From NCBI RefSeq assembly GCF_000293885.2, contig NZ_CP010945.1:186001-250000 (forward strand): DNA of 64,000 nucleotides, read 5' to 3'. Within the stretch, counting starts at the first letter, position 1; every line of letters starts with the position of its first letter. Below the pieces are notes generated by a model. It was not told the DNA's origin and searched no databases. It saw nothing but the letters and a program-made list of their open reading frames with translations. The position numbers were made by a program, and so were the translations under genes. This document shows, one piece after another, positions 18,159 to 27,442 of the stretch. The DNA is from Pseudomonas fluorescens NCIMB 11764. Its GTDB lineage: Bacteria > Pseudomonadota > Gammaproteobacteria > Pseudomonadales > Pseudomonadaceae.

Positions 18159-19295
18159 CTATGCGCTCAAGCCGATCCAACCGTGGATGCCCACGTAAAG
18201 GCCGACACCGATGATCAGCGCGCTGGATAGGTAAGGCGCTCGACGGGCAACAGCAGCCATCCAAGGCCAGCGGTTGGAGGCCTGCTTGGCGCCAATAGCC
18301 GCCGCTGCGCCGACAGTCACCAGTGTGAGTGCCAGACCAATGCTAAAACACAGGACTAGCACGCCACCCAAGGCGACCTCTTTGACCTGAAGACATAGCA
18401 AGAGAACGGTGATGGCAGCCGGACAAGGAATCAAACCACCAGTCAAACCGAACATGACGATTTGGCCGGTGGTGACTTCGCGGTTAGTGAAGCGTTTACG
18501 GATATCGTTGGCATGGGCACGTTCATGTGCGTCCTGATACCCATCAATCGACAGTTCCAACCCTTCCAGTTCGGAATGCGCGTGGCCGTGATCATGCTCC
18601 TGGTAGTCCAAGTCATAATCATGGGAGTGCCCCGCGTGCCCAAGACTCAAGCGAGCACTGAACTCATGAGGCTCGGGGATATCGACTGCCGACTCCAGGA
18701 AGCCCTCGCGCTCGACGAAGGTGAACGACAGGGTGCTGCCGTCAGGACGAGTAGTCATCAGACGAACATCTGAGGCTGCCCAAGCGTGCCCGGTCAATGT
18801 CTTCAGGCGCCAGTGCGGTGGCGCGCCGTCTTCGAAGATCGACAGCTCAACACGACCATGGCCAGTATCGATTCCGTGGGTCTCATCATGATGGCCGTGC
18901 TCATGCTCGCCATGGTGGTGATCATCACCTTGCTCGAACTTGAACATCTGCTCGCCGCGCCAAGTACGCCACAGCATCCACAGCGCAATTACGATGATCA
19001 GGGCGGAGGATGCTAGCTGGAAGTATGGCTCAGTGGTTTGAGCGTCCAGGCCTTTGCCCAGATACATGCCGCCGATGGCGACCAGCCACACTACGGCGGT
19101 GTGCGATAGCGTTGCAGCCAGCCCCAACAATACGGCCTGTTTTACCGAGCCACGGATGGCCACGATGAAAGCCGCCATCATGGTTTTTGAGTGGCCAGGT
19201 TCTAGGCCATGCAAGGCCCCGAGCAAAATGGCGCTCGGGAAGTACAGCCAGGCGTGCGAACCACCCTGTTGCAAGAGTTCAGCGAAGTTGGGCAT
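18159..19295 (-). CDS. rcnA: Nickel/cobalt efflux permease RcnA
   Basis: A 378-residue inner-membrane exporter, started at MPNFAELL because the longer frame would run through the repressor gene. It contains the family motif LHGLEPGHSKTMMAAF in the first membrane pair. A very His/Asp-rich loop follows (DDHHHGEHEHGHHDETHGI, plus a second His cluster, HAGHSHDYDLDYQEHDHGHAHSE). Then come GLTGGLIPCPAAITVLL and further membrane segments. RcnA proteins pump Ni(II) and Co(II) out of the cytoplasm. It lies 7 bp behind the repressor gene in one operon, downstream of a CsoR/RcnR-type operator. Confidence 0.92.
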   Translation of the reverse strand: MPNFAELLQQGGSHAWLYFPSAILLGALHGLEPGHSKTMMAAFIVAIRGSVKQAVLLGLAATLSHTAVVWLVAIGGMYLGKGLDAQTTEPYFQLASSALIIVIALWMLWRTWRGEQMFKFEQGDDHHHGEHEHGHHDETHGIDTGHGRVELSIFEDGAPPHWRLKTLTGHAWAASDVRLMTTRPDGSTLSFTFVEREGFLESAVDIPEPHEFSARLSLGHAGHSHDYDLDYQEHDHGHAHSELEGLELSIDGYQDAHERAHANDIRKRFTNREVTTGQIVMFGLTGGLIPCPAAITVLLLCLQVKEVALGGVLVLCFSIGLALTLVTVGAAAAIGAKQASNRWPWMAAVARRAPYLSSALIIGVGLYVGIHGWIGLSA

Positions 19296-19302
19296 ATCAG
19301 AC

Positions 19303-19602
19303 CTAGAGGTACTTGGTGATTTGTTTGAAAGCTTCCAGCGGTGCACGCTCGCCATTGCCCAGCGCCGAAACGGTGTCCTCAAGGCAGTGGTCAATGTGAT
19401 CTTGGATGAGCGTTCGTTTTGCCTGACATATGGCTTTCTCAACTGCATGCAACTGCTGAGCAATGTCCACGCACTCACGACCCTCTTCGATCATGGTGAT
19501 GATCCCGCGTAAATGGCCGTCCGCTCGTTTGAGGCGCTTGATGATCGCCTCATGACTTTGGTGGGTGTGGGGATGGCTGTGTTCGTGTTCGTGCTCACTC
19601 AT
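19303..19602 (-). CDS. CsoR/RcnR-family metal-sensing repressor
   Basis: A 99-residue all-helical repressor started at MSEHEHEH (19602), which has GAGG eight bases upstream. The N-terminal tail is His-rich (HEHEHSHPHTHQSH). Conserved features are KRLKRADGHLRGI, GRECVDIAQQL and DHIDHCLED, so the metal site is Cys...His...Cys plus tail histidines, as in the nickel sensor InrS and related proteins rather than E. coli RcnR. It should release the G/C-tract operator upstream when nickel or cobalt binds, switching on itself and rcnA. Confidence 0.92.
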   Translation of the reverse strand: MSEHEHEHSHPHTHQSHEAIIKRLKRADGHLRGIITMIEEGRECVDIAQQLHAVEKAICQAKRTLIQDHIDHCLEDTVSALGNGERAPLEAFKQITKYL

Positions 19603-19642
19603 GACTTGAGCCTCAGGCCTCAATGAATTACGCTGGCACCGT

Positions 19643-19659
19643 ATCCCCCCCAGGGGGAT
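19643..19659. promoter_or_regulatory. G/C-tract operator for the CsoR/RcnR repressor
   Basis: ATCCCCC-CCA-GGGGGAT is a perfect 7-bp inverted repeat of the type bound by CsoR/RcnR repressors. It sits 41 bp before the repressor start and 50 bp before the divergent His-rich gene, so it may control both directions. Confidence 0.8.
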
Positions 19660-19708
19660 GTGGTCAAACGAATCAAAGCCCTACAAAACGAGTTGAAACC
19701 CGAGCACT

Positions 19709-20068
19709 ATGTTCAGCAGAACACTGACAATGACGGTGGTAATCGCACTTGCTCTCGCCATGTTTGTGGCTTGGGCCGGGCACACCTATACGTTGTCGGT
19801 GACATCGAAACAGCCAGCCTGGGAGATTGCGCAAGACGCACATCACTCCCATGAGCAGCAGGCAGAGATGTCGAGCGCGAGCTACTCGGATCATTACCAC
19901 TCGCCGTTGACCCCTGATCATCAGCACGAAACGCCACAGCTCACGTCCGCGTTGAGTTTGGCTGCACAGCCAAAGCTATCCATACGAGTTGATGCGCGCA
20001 GATATTCCGTCCCTCGTCCGCCGATTTTCTTGATCGAGCGTCCGCCCCGTCCTTCGTTCGCATCCTGA
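19709..20068 (+). CDS. His-rich periplasmic protein, metal-module associated
   Basis: A 119-residue protein with an N-terminal signal segment (TVVIALALAMFVAWAG) and a mature part rich in His, Ser and Pro (AHHSHEQQ, SDHYHSPLTPDHQHETPQ), ending in PPIFLIERPPRPSFAS. It is divergent from the metal repressor across the operator and leads the four-gene run to the lipoprotein at 21608. The His clusters suggest weak periplasmic metal binding or buffering. It has no known family that I recognise; CzcI-like and copper-module proteins have a comparable layout. Confidence 0.7.
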   Translation: MFSRTLTMTVVIALALAMFVAWAGHTYTLSVTSKQPAWEIAQDAHHSHEQQAEMSSASYSDHYHSPLTPDHQHETPQLTSALSLAAQPKLSIRVDARRYSVPRPPIFLIERPPRPSFAS

Positions 20069-20115
20069 CCATGGCCGCACTGCGGCCTTTGATCCCTGCA
20101 ACGTAGGATTGATCT

Positions 20116-20853
20116 ATGCATTCGCACTCAATGAGTGGCGTTGTCGCATTCACTGCGCCATCGCACCGCCCGCTACTGCTGTTGTTTTTACTTGTCGCTG
20201 CACTTTTCCTCGGGATGCCCGAGGCGATGGCTCATGCCGTCGCGGAAGGTGACAAGGGCTTCATCCAGGAGAGTTCCGGCGTCATGTTGCTGCCATTCAT
20301 CTACATGGGCGCCAAGCACATGATGACGGGCTACGACCACCTGCTTTTTCTGTTTGGGGTGATCTTCTTCCTCTACCGTCTGAAGGACGTGGGGCTCTAC
20401 GTCACGCTATTCGCTGTAGGCCACTCGGTCACGCTGCTGTTTGGCGTGCTGACCGAGATCAGCATCAGCTCCTACATCATCGACGCCATCATTGGTTTCT
20501 CTGTGGTGTACAAGGCGCTCGATAACTTGGGTGCATTCCAGCGCTGGTTCGGCTTCCAACCCAACACCAAGGTGGCCACGCTGATCTTCGGCCTGCTCCA
20601 CGGTTTCGGCTTGGCGACGAAGATTCAGGAGTACGAGATCTCTCCTGATGGACTGATTCCGAACCTGATCGCCTTCAACATTGGCGTTGAGATCGGCCAA
20701 TTGCTGGCCCTCAGCGCGATTCTCATTCTGATGGGGTATTGGCGGCGTACAGGTGGTTTCTGGCGCCACGCCTACACCGCCAACGTCGCCATGATGAGTG
20801 CCGGCTTCCTCCTGATGGGTTACCAGATCACCGGCCTGTTTGTCTCCGCGTAA
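20116..20853 (+). CDS. HupE/UreJ-family membrane permease
   Basis: A 245-residue protein with a leader, then about six membrane segments. Diagnostic stretches are GAKHMMTGYDHLLFLFGVIF and FAVGHSVTLL with their conserved His and Asp residues, and FGLLHGFGLATK. HupE/UreJ proteins are nickel or cobalt permeases in hydrogenase and urease operons, and a branch occurs in metal-resistance clusters. The direction of transport cannot be read from sequence. It lies between the His-rich periplasmic protein and the anchor protein with short gaps, so co-transcription is likely. Confidence 0.85.
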   Translation: MHSHSMSGVVAFTAPSHRPLLLLFLLVAALFLGMPEAMAHAVAEGDKGFIQESSGVMLLPFIYMGAKHMMTGYDHLLFLFGVIFFLYRLKDVGLYVTLFAVGHSVTLLFGVLTEISISSYIIDAIIGFSVVYKALDNLGAFQRWFGFQPNTKVATLIFGLLHGFGLATKIQEYEISPDGLIPNLIAFNIGVEIGQLLALSAILILMGYWRRTGGFWRHAYTANVAMMSAGFLLMGYQITGLFVSA

Positions 20854-20865
20854 GGAATTCTGACT

Positions 20866-21519
<654 letters not shown>

Positions 21520-21607
21520 TCCGAGACGGCGATGGCTGTGCTGCAGTCGAGAGGCAGCGTTCAATCACGGAAAATCTCTTTCATCCATTTCTTTAAAGGG
21601 TATCCCC

Positions 21608-21736
21608 ATGAAAACCCAAACAACACTGTTCCGTTCGATGCTCCTGATCTGCTTCCTTGGCCTGATGACGGCATGCGATGGTGGTAAAAAAGTTACTACC
21701 ACCGAAAGCGCTGAACACGGCCACTCACACGAGTAA
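21608..21736 (+). CDS. Small His-tailed lipoprotein
   Basis: A 42-residue gene. It encodes a signal peptide (MKTQTTLFRSMLLICFLGLM) ending in a clear lipobox, LMTAC, then a mature peptide of only 19 residues that ends in EHGHSHE. AAAGGG lies at good spacing before the ATG. The His-containing tail and its position as the last gene of the metal module suggest a surface or periplasmic metal-binding lipopeptide. Its short length makes it easy to miss. Confidence 0.75.
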   Translation: MKTQTTLFRSMLLICFLGLMTACDGGKKVTTTESAEHGHSHE

Positions 21737-22087
21737 CACCCGGCACAAACAAAGCTACATTTGCGAAGCTCTTGAAGGGCTGGCATTTGGATCGGCGTGG
21801 CCGGCACTTCTCGGACTGTCCTATCTGGGGATTCAAGCCGGCCAAGTTGGGCCAAAGGGACTACTCGTCGCCGGATGTTAGGCACTGATACTTACGAAGG
21901 CTTCGATATCTATCGTAGCCATGCAACCGATACCGAGCGCTATGCTGTCATGGCGCAAACCCAACCTTGGCCTCCACCTATTGGTAGGCTTCGGACTGGC
22001 AGAAACTGCCGGCGCGGCATATCGATCTGACGGACGAGACGAATGAGCCCCTGATGTTCCAGTGAGCAGATGATCTGACCTGAGGAA
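21737..22087. other. Intergenic stretch between metal module and MFS gene
   Basis: No complete gene. Short plus-strand pieces such as GFDIYRSHATDTERYAVMAQ look faintly coding but are interrupted, so a decayed gene fragment is possible. Confidence 0.35.
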
Positions 22088-23278
22088 TTATTGATTCTTC
22101 AGCAACAGTAAGAGAAGAGCTGTTGAAGCAATCAATGCCCCCACCACGAAGGTGCTGTCTGATCCGATGCTTTGCCATAGCCAGCCCGCAAGAACACTGG
22201 CGATCAGCATGCATGCACCACTGACCAAATTGAAAATACCGAAGGCGGTGCCCTTAAGTTTTCCAGGCGCTTTATCGGCTACAAGCGAGGCAAGAATGCC
22301 TTGGCTGAATCCCATATGAAGCCCCCACAATGCAACGCCCAGCATCATCGTAATGGCAGAGCTGGACTGAGCAAGCACCAGATCCGCTAGGATGAGTAAC
22401 CCCATCCCCACAACGAGCAGTTTCGTACGGCTGATACGATCAGATAGCCAACCGGCGGGGTAAGCAGACAAGGTATAGAAAAGTGCCATGACCACCATCA
22501 CCAGAGGAATCCAGGTGGCCGAAAAGCCTAACTGCTGGGCCCGTAATACCAGAAACGCTTCACTGAACCGGGCTAGCGTAAATACTCCACCAATGACAAC
22601 AACCCACCAATATCCAGACGAGAAGTCGAGCAAGGCTCTCCAGTGAATCGGAGAGCGAAATTTGTGTTCGCTGGGGGCGTGTACGGGCTCTTTTACTCCC
22701 GTGACAATTAGAGTCACCGCTATCGCTGCAGGAATCACTGCAACCCACAGTACAAGCTGTATATCTGCGAGCCACAACATCAGCAATATGGCCAGAGCGG
22801 GGCCAAGAACGGCTCCTACGGTATCCATCGATTGTCTTAACCCAAAGCAGGCGCCCCGGATCTCTGGTGGCGAAACATCTGCGACCAGTGCATCACGCGG
22901 CGCGCCACGAATCCCCTTACCGATACGATCCAGAAAGCGAGCAGTGAATACCACCTCGACTGTATGAGCCAAAGGGAAAAGCGGCTTGGTCAGGGCGGCC
23001 AAACCATATCCAAGTAGCATTAGTCCTTTGCGTCGCCCTATAAAGTCGCTGATGGCGCCAGAAAATATTTTGACGAACATGGCCGTCGACTCGGCGATCC
23101 CCTCTATCACTCCGACAGTCAATGCACTCGCGCCCAACGTAGTGACTAAAAACACAGGCAGTAAACTGTGTACCAGCTCAGACGATAGATCCATGAACAA
23201 GCTAACAAAGCCCAACGCCCAGATCGTGCGCGGAATCCGAAGGCGCTCAACATTTGTATTAGGGCTATCGCTGTTCAT
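22088..23278 (-). CDS. MFS transporter
   Basis: A 396-residue protein with 12 predicted membrane helices. It has the MFS loop motif GAISDFIGRRKGLML between helices 2 and 3, and GIRGAPRDALVADVSPPEIRG, a variant seen in the drug/metal-export branch. It belongs to the MFS branch that is often found beside metal-resistance genes; the substrate is not evident. Its start codon lies at the very beginning of a 665-bp segment that is duplicated at 25851, so the duplicated copy carries a second version of this promoter region. Confidence 0.88.
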   Translation of the reverse strand: MNSDSPNTNVERLRIPRTIWALGFVSLFMDLSSELVHSLLPVFLVTTLGASALTVGVIEGIAESTAMFVKIFSGAISDFIGRRKGLMLLGYGLAALTKPLFPLAHTVEVVFTARFLDRIGKGIRGAPRDALVADVSPPEIRGACFGLRQSMDTVGAVLGPALAILLMLWLADIQLVLWVAVIPAAIAVTLIVTGVKEPVHAPSEHKFRSPIHWRALLDFSSGYWWVVVIGGVFTLARFSEAFLVLRAQQLGFSATWIPLVMVVMALFYTLSAYPAGWLSDRISRTKLLVVGMGLLILADLVLAQSSSAITMMLGVALWGLHMGFSQGILASLVADKAPGKLKGTAFGIFNLVSGACMLIASVLAGWLWQSIGSDSTFVVGALIASTALLLLLLKNQ

Positions 23279-23430
23279 ATTTTCATCCTGTACTCGTCGG
23301 TGCCGCAGAAAAATATGGAAGGCAGCGCCCCTTCTACATGACTATCTCACTCGCTTGGACTGCAGATAGTGGTAGGAAGAAATGGTGCCCAAGATATGGA
23401 GGTTACACAGGACACACCTAGGCATCTGCC

Positions 23431-23445
23431 TGTCAAAAAATTCAT
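23431..23445 (+). promoter_or_regulatory. Shared promoter motif, copy 1
   Basis: TGTCAAAAAATTCAT lies about 95 bp before the first PtrA-like gene and is identical at 26009 and 29719. It is a candidate response-regulator site, given the two-component genes nearby. Confidence 0.5.
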
Positions 23446-23538
23446 TTTGCGGGGATGAGCGTGAAATGCCCCCAGCTTCAGTATTAGCCCAAGCCAGCAA
23501 ACATTGTGATGGCTAAACCTAAGTACTGGAGATTTGCC

Positions 23539-23742
23539 ATGAAAACCCTGAAGGCTCTTTTGATCGTAACCTTGATGAGTGCCTCTGTAGCTGCGATGGC
23601 AGAAGGTGGAGGCGATACAGTAGCTGCAAAGATGGAGGCCGCAAGAGAGTCTGCGATGGTAACGTACCAACAGTCTGAACACGCAACCGCCGTTGCCAGC
23701 AATCACCAAGCGGCGTCCAACGATGTCGAATGCACAAATTAA
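23539..23742 (+). CDS. PtrA-like small exported protein, copy 1
   Basis: A 67-residue protein started at MKTLKALLIV, preceded by GGAG at good spacing. A signal peptide ends after ASVAAMA, leaving a mature peptide beginning EGGGDTVAAKMEAARESAMV. This matches the PtrA N-terminal family of Pseudomonas, small copper-inducible exported proteins. A second copy at 26117 differs in only a few residues. Both sit behind the same promoter motif, next to metal-response regulators, so I infer metal induction; the molecular role is unclear. Confidence 0.8.
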   Translation: MKTLKALLIVTLMSASVAAMAEGGGDTVAAKMEAARESAMVTYQQSEHATAVASNHQAASNDVECTN

Positions 23743-24405
23743 TACTACGCAATACTCATCAATTATTTGGCAGCCTCCGACTTGCTCGTGCGCTTTAACT
23801 GCCATGGGCCACAGCCAAAGAACCTGCTACAAACAACCACTAAAAAAGCCGCTTACTCGCAGCTTACAGTAGGGGCTATCAGGTTAAAAGAATAAAAAAT
23901 TCAACTCGGGTTGCGAACAGCATCGACAATCCGAGTATTGGGCGTGCAAGAAATTACTTGCTTGCATCATAATACTTTGCACATATAATTTACATGAAGG
24001 TTATGGTCGGCCTAAATTACGAACCATACCTCCAAGGCACAAGTAAAAAGTCTAGTCTGCGACAATTATTAACGTAAAAAAAACGCAATAAATTTGTTTG
24101 CGAGTCCCTATTAAATAAATCCCTTGAACTGAATACCCCCTACAAGGGGGCAAGAAAGTAAAAGCTTAGTGCTGAGTTTGCGCCAGAAACGACACGAATA
24201 ATAAATTTAATTATGAGTGTTCTTTGACAGAATTTTGATCTTTTACACCCTAAGCTGCGCTCATCTATACATCGCGCTATAGCTTGATCGTTACCCTCAC
24301 AAACTATACCGGTTATCCCTAATAGATGTATGTGAGTCCGATGCAAATGGCGAGATTTTAGACGCTGTAATTTATAGCTTTAATCCGTTTCCAGGAATCC
24401 CCTCT
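23743..24405. other. Long AT-rich non-coding stretch
   Basis: No gene is visible. It contains the end of repeat copy 1 with its conserved hairpin (23904-23936), a G/C-tract palindrome at 24136, and AT-rich sequence leading to the membrane-protein gene at 24406. Confidence 0.5.
24136..24150. promoter_or_regulatory. Second G/C-tract palindrome
   Basis: CCCCCT-ACA-AGGGGG is a perfect 6-bp inverted repeat flanked by AT-rich DNA, resembling the CsoR/RcnR operator at 19643. It lies 255 bp before the COG4705 gene. It may be a second repressor site or a structured RNA element. Confidence 0.45.
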
Positions 24406-25164
24406 ATGAGCACCTCTATCAGTTTGAATAAGCTGCCAGAAATAACTTTGGCGTTCTGGGCGATGAAAATCTGCGCCACCACCCTCGGCGAGACTGCCGG
24501 TGATTTACTGTCGATGACGCTGAACGTGGGGTATGCGATCAGCTCAATGATCCTGATAAGTGCCTTCCTGATTACACTTAGCTTGCAGCTATTTTCGAAA
24601 AGTTATAATCCCGTGTTGTACTGGATCGTTATTCTATCCACCAGTACCGCAGGCACCACCATGTCGGACTTTATGGATCGCACCTTGGGCCTTGGCTATG
24701 CGTCCGGCTCGCTAATTCTGATCAGCCTGTTGATCGCCATTTTTGCGATCTGGCGCTTGAGCGAAAAAACGCTGTCGGTAAACAACATCCATACCACTAA
24801 GGGCGAGCTGTTCTATTGGGCGGCAATTCTGATTTCCAACACGCTGGGCACAGCGTTAGGCGACTACCTGGCAGATGACTCCGGCCTGGGCTTCGCTGGC
24901 GGCGCATTGCTGATCGGGTCAGCGATTGCCGCAGTGATGCTGGCCAAGTTCTACACGCGGATTTCCACAGTGCTGCTCTTCTGGTTGGCGTTTGTCCTGA
25001 CCCGACCGTTCGGCGCGACACTCGGCGATTTTTTGACCAAGTCTCACGAAAAAGGCGGTTTGGATTTTGGCACAGTTGGTTCATCGTTAGTGTTGGCCAG
25101 TGTGTTGGTAGTGCTGGTGTCCTTCGCCGTCAAGGCCCGCAGCGCTGAAGAAATGTACGGCTAA
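24406..25164 (+). CDS. COG4705-type integral membrane protein, copy 1
   Basis: A 252-residue protein made almost wholly of membrane helices. A pattern of Thr/Gly-Thr-x-x-Gly-Asp recurs four times (TTLGETAGDLLS, STAGTTMSDFMD, NTLGTALGDYLA, RPFGATLGDFLT), each at the start of a helix pair, so the protein is an internal repeat. The acidic residues inside membrane segments suggest ion transport, but no function is established. A paralogue lies at 40409 in the same island next to a two-component system. Copy 1 is flanked by PtrA-like genes. Confidence 0.8.
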   Translation: MSTSISLNKLPEITLAFWAMKICATTLGETAGDLLSMTLNVGYAISSMILISAFLITLSLQLFSKSYNPVLYWIVILSTSTAGTTMSDFMDRTLGLGYASGSLILISLLIAIFAIWRLSEKTLSVNNIHTTKGELFYWAAILISNTLGTALGDYLADDSGLGFAGGALLIGSAIAAVMLAKFYTRISTVLLFWLAFVLTRPFGATLGDFLTKSHEKGGLDFGTVGSSLVLASVLVVLVSFAVKARSAEEMYG

Positions 25165-25469
25165 ACGGCTTGTGGGGGAGCAGGAGCACTACAAGTGTCG
25201 AGTTGGTGCTTGACAGCATGTTGTGTGAGCCGAATTTTCCGCGTACGGATTTCATCCTCACTGATGACTACGTTGTGTGGTCGCCCCAACCTTGAGATGG
25301 GCCTAGTCTAAAAATGGAAAATGCTCGATACGACATTTGCTCTTAAGCCAATTAGGCGCTTTGAAAAAGGCACCGAGGAATTTCCCACTACCGTTTACCC
25401 CTTCAGAGTGGTCGTCTGACCTATCGGGCCTGATGGTCTCATCACCGGTACTTTATAGGCAGCCCACGA
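25165..25469. other. Non-coding stretch
   Basis: I see no gene here. It separates the COG4705 membrane protein from the DedA-family pseudogene. Confidence 0.4.
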
Positions 25470-25850
25470 ATGATGTCGTCCCTGGTCTAAACGATCATTG
25501 AGTTCCTCACGGTGCATCCTCATGCTGTCTATCTGGCGGTATTGTTCTTGGCTCTTTCCGAGTCAGTTCCGATCATCGGAGCCGTTGTTCCAGGCACTGC
25601 CGTGATCCTTGCGCTAAGTTCCTTTGTTATTGCTCTGTGCGTTGTTAGTCGCCGCGACATTAGGTGCTGAAGTGGGGATGGTCTTTCGTTCTGGCTAGGG
25701 CATCGACACCCGCGCAAAACTCTTGGTTTCTGGCCATTGAGCCTCCACCCTGAACTGATTCAGAGCAGCAAGGCCTTTTTCGAGCGTCACGACGCGAAGA
25801 GCTTATTTCTCGTGCGCTTCGTACCGGGCATTCACACCTCCATTCGCTGC
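25470..25850 (+). pseudogene. DedA-family membrane protein remnant
   Basis: Pieces in two frames read as a DedA protein: HPHAVYLAVLFLALSESVPI, then VVPGTAVILALSSFVIALC, AATLGAEVG, and later SSKAFFERHDAKSLFLVRFV, followed by PGIH. There is a stop at codon 7, a frameshift after FVIALC, further stops, and loss of the C-terminal third. The remnant ends exactly where the duplicated segment (25851) begins, so the duplication may have truncated it. DedA proteins are membrane transport or flippase-type proteins. Confidence 0.75.
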
Positions 25851-26008
25851 TCATATTTTCATCCTGTACTCGTTGTTGCCGAAGAGAGGTCGGGAAAGGC
25901 AGGGCCACTTCTACATTGCTATCGTACTCACTGGGAATGCAGATAGTGGTGGGAAGAAATGGCCTCCGGGATACGGAAGTCACACAGAGCGCACCTCGGA
26001 TATTTATC

Positions 26009-26023
26009 TGTCAAAAAATTCAT
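26009..26023 (+). promoter_or_regulatory. Shared promoter motif, copy 2
   Basis: TGTCAAAAAATTCAT lies about 95 bp before the second PtrA-like gene, identical to 23431 and 29719. Confidence 0.5.
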
Positions 26024-26116
26024 TTTGCGGGGAAGAGCGTGAAATACAACCAGCTTTAGTATTAGCCCAAGCCAGCAAACATTGTGATGGCTAAACCTAA
26101 ACACTGGAGATTTGCC

Positions 26117-26320
26117 ATGAAAACCCTGAAAGCTCTTTTGATCGTAACCTTGATGAGTGCTTCTGTAGCTGCGATGGCAGAAGGCGGCGGCGATACAGTA
26201 GCTGCAAAGATGGAGGCCGCAAGAGAGTCTGCGATGGTAACGTACCAAAAGTCTGAACACGCAACCGCCGTTGCCAGCAATCACCAAACGGCGTCCAACG
26301 ATGTCGCACGTTCGAATTGA
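26117..26320 (+). CDS. PtrA-like small exported protein, copy 2
   Basis: A 67-residue protein starting MKTLKALLIV, with the same signal peptide and the same ribosome site (GGAG) as the copy at 23539. The mature peptide differs by a Gln-to-Lys change and by its last residues (SNDVARSN). Synonymous and intergenic differences between the two copies are more frequent than amino-acid changes, which suggests that the protein is maintained. It lies between the DedA remnant and a response regulator transcribed towards it. Confidence 0.8.
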   Translation: MKTLKALLIVTLMSASVAAMAEGGGDTVAAKMEAARESAMVTYQKSEHATAVASNHQTASNDVARSN

Positions 26321-26592
26321 CAGGACGTTTTACTCATCAAGTTCATTAGCAGCCGACTACTTAATCATGCGCTTTAAGTGCCATGAATTGCAGTCGGGAA
26401 AGCTGCCGCAAGGACGCATAACCAGAGTCGCTTATTCGCCGTGTGGCAGTAGGACTCATCCTTTAAAAAACAGTCAAAACGACCTGCTCGGGTTGCGGGG
26501 TACACCGACAATCCGAGTAATAGGTCGGCAGCAAAAAAGCTGCTCTAATGATACGCCAACATTTCATCAACCTGCTGCTTCAGCTCTGGTTA

Positions 26593-27297
26593 TTACCGAG
26601 CGGGAGTTTCAGAAAAGTTCGTCACCACGTTGAGGCAATAGCCTGCGCCAGGAATGGTAGCAATTAGCGCAATTCCAAATCCATCATCTAACTTTCGACG
26701 TAAGCGATAAATATGTTTATCGATAACGTTGTCGTTTGGATCGAATTCATAGTCCCAGGCACTCTCAAGTAGCATCAAGCGAGTAACAACCTCACCACAA
26801 TGTCTCATGAGTTTTTCTAGAATCAAGGTTTCGCGGTGAGCAAGCGATATCGTGCGCCCCATCCATGTTACCTGCCGAGCTGCAGAGTCAAGGCACAGTT
26901 CGCCAATACACAAGGTACTCGCCTTACCAGGTTGCTGATCTCTCGGGCGCAATAATCCTTCCAGTCGAGCTAATACTTCAACAAAGGCATAGGGCTTCGC
27001 CAAGTAGTCGTCGCAACCCGCTTTAAGCCCCTCAACACGCTGCTGGGTCGAGGCTAAGGCGCTGAGCATCAATACTGGCGTCTGCATCCCCTCCCTGCGT
27101 AGCTCTCGAACTAACGACAAACCGTCCATACCGGGTAGGCATCGATCAACGATCAAAGCGTCATAGATACCCTCGAGCGCCATAGCGAGACCGTCACGAC
27201 CATCTTCGCTGGCATCGACGACATGTCCGCTTTCTCCGAGTCCTCGCACTAGGTATGAAGCGGTACGGGCATCATCCTCAATGACTAGAATACGCAC
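26593..27297 (-). CDS. OmpR-family response regulator, orphan
   Basis: A 234-residue protein with a receiver domain (acidic pair IEDD, phospho-acceptor Asp in LIVDRCLPGMDG, Thr/Ser switch replaced by LSALAS, Lys in YLAKPY) and a winged-helix DNA-binding domain (NVIDKHIYRLRRKLDDG). It has no kinase of its own and is divergent from a complete regulator-kinase pair at 27443, whose kinase may serve both. Its promoter faces that of the pair across 145 bp. Nearby metal genes make a metal-responsive role likely. Confidence 0.88.
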   Translation of the reverse strand: MRILVIEDDARTASYLVRGLGESGHVVDASEDGRDGLAMALEGIYDALIVDRCLPGMDGLSLVRELRREGMQTPVLMLSALASTQQRVEGLKAGCDDYLAKPYAFVEVLARLEGLLRPRDQQPGKASTLCIGELCLDSAARQVTWMGRTISLAHRETLILEKLMRHCGEVVTRLMLLESAWDYEFDPNDNVIDKHIYRLRRKLDDGFGIALIATIPGAGYCLNVVTNFSETPAR

Positions 27298-27442
27298 ACA
27301 AACCTCGCAAAGACTTAAATAAACTTTTTTTCATTTTCTCGGAAGCTCAGTGTATAGACTGGCTTGGCACACTATGCCATCAAAGGGGTCGCTTGATTTA
27401 CATCGACCTATGAATTTCAGCCCGGAGCTCAGCGCGACGCCT

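Larger units (their letters stand above)
23275..23936 (+). repeat. Imperfect direct repeat, copy 1 (with PtrA-like gene)
   Basis: From TCATATTTTCATCCTGTACT the segment matches 25851 onward for about 665 bp. Identity is high around the promoter and coding part and falls towards the end, where only a hairpin (ACTCGGGTTG paired with CAATCCGAGT) is well kept. The repeat starts inside the start codon of the MFS gene. Confidence 0.8.
25851..26518 (+). repeat. Imperfect direct repeat, copy 2 (with PtrA-like gene)
   Basis: Second copy of the segment at 23275-23936. It retains the promoter motif, the PtrA-like gene and the terminal hairpin (about 26486-26518), but has no MFS coding sequence in front of it; instead it abuts the DedA remnant. 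Confidence 0.8.
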
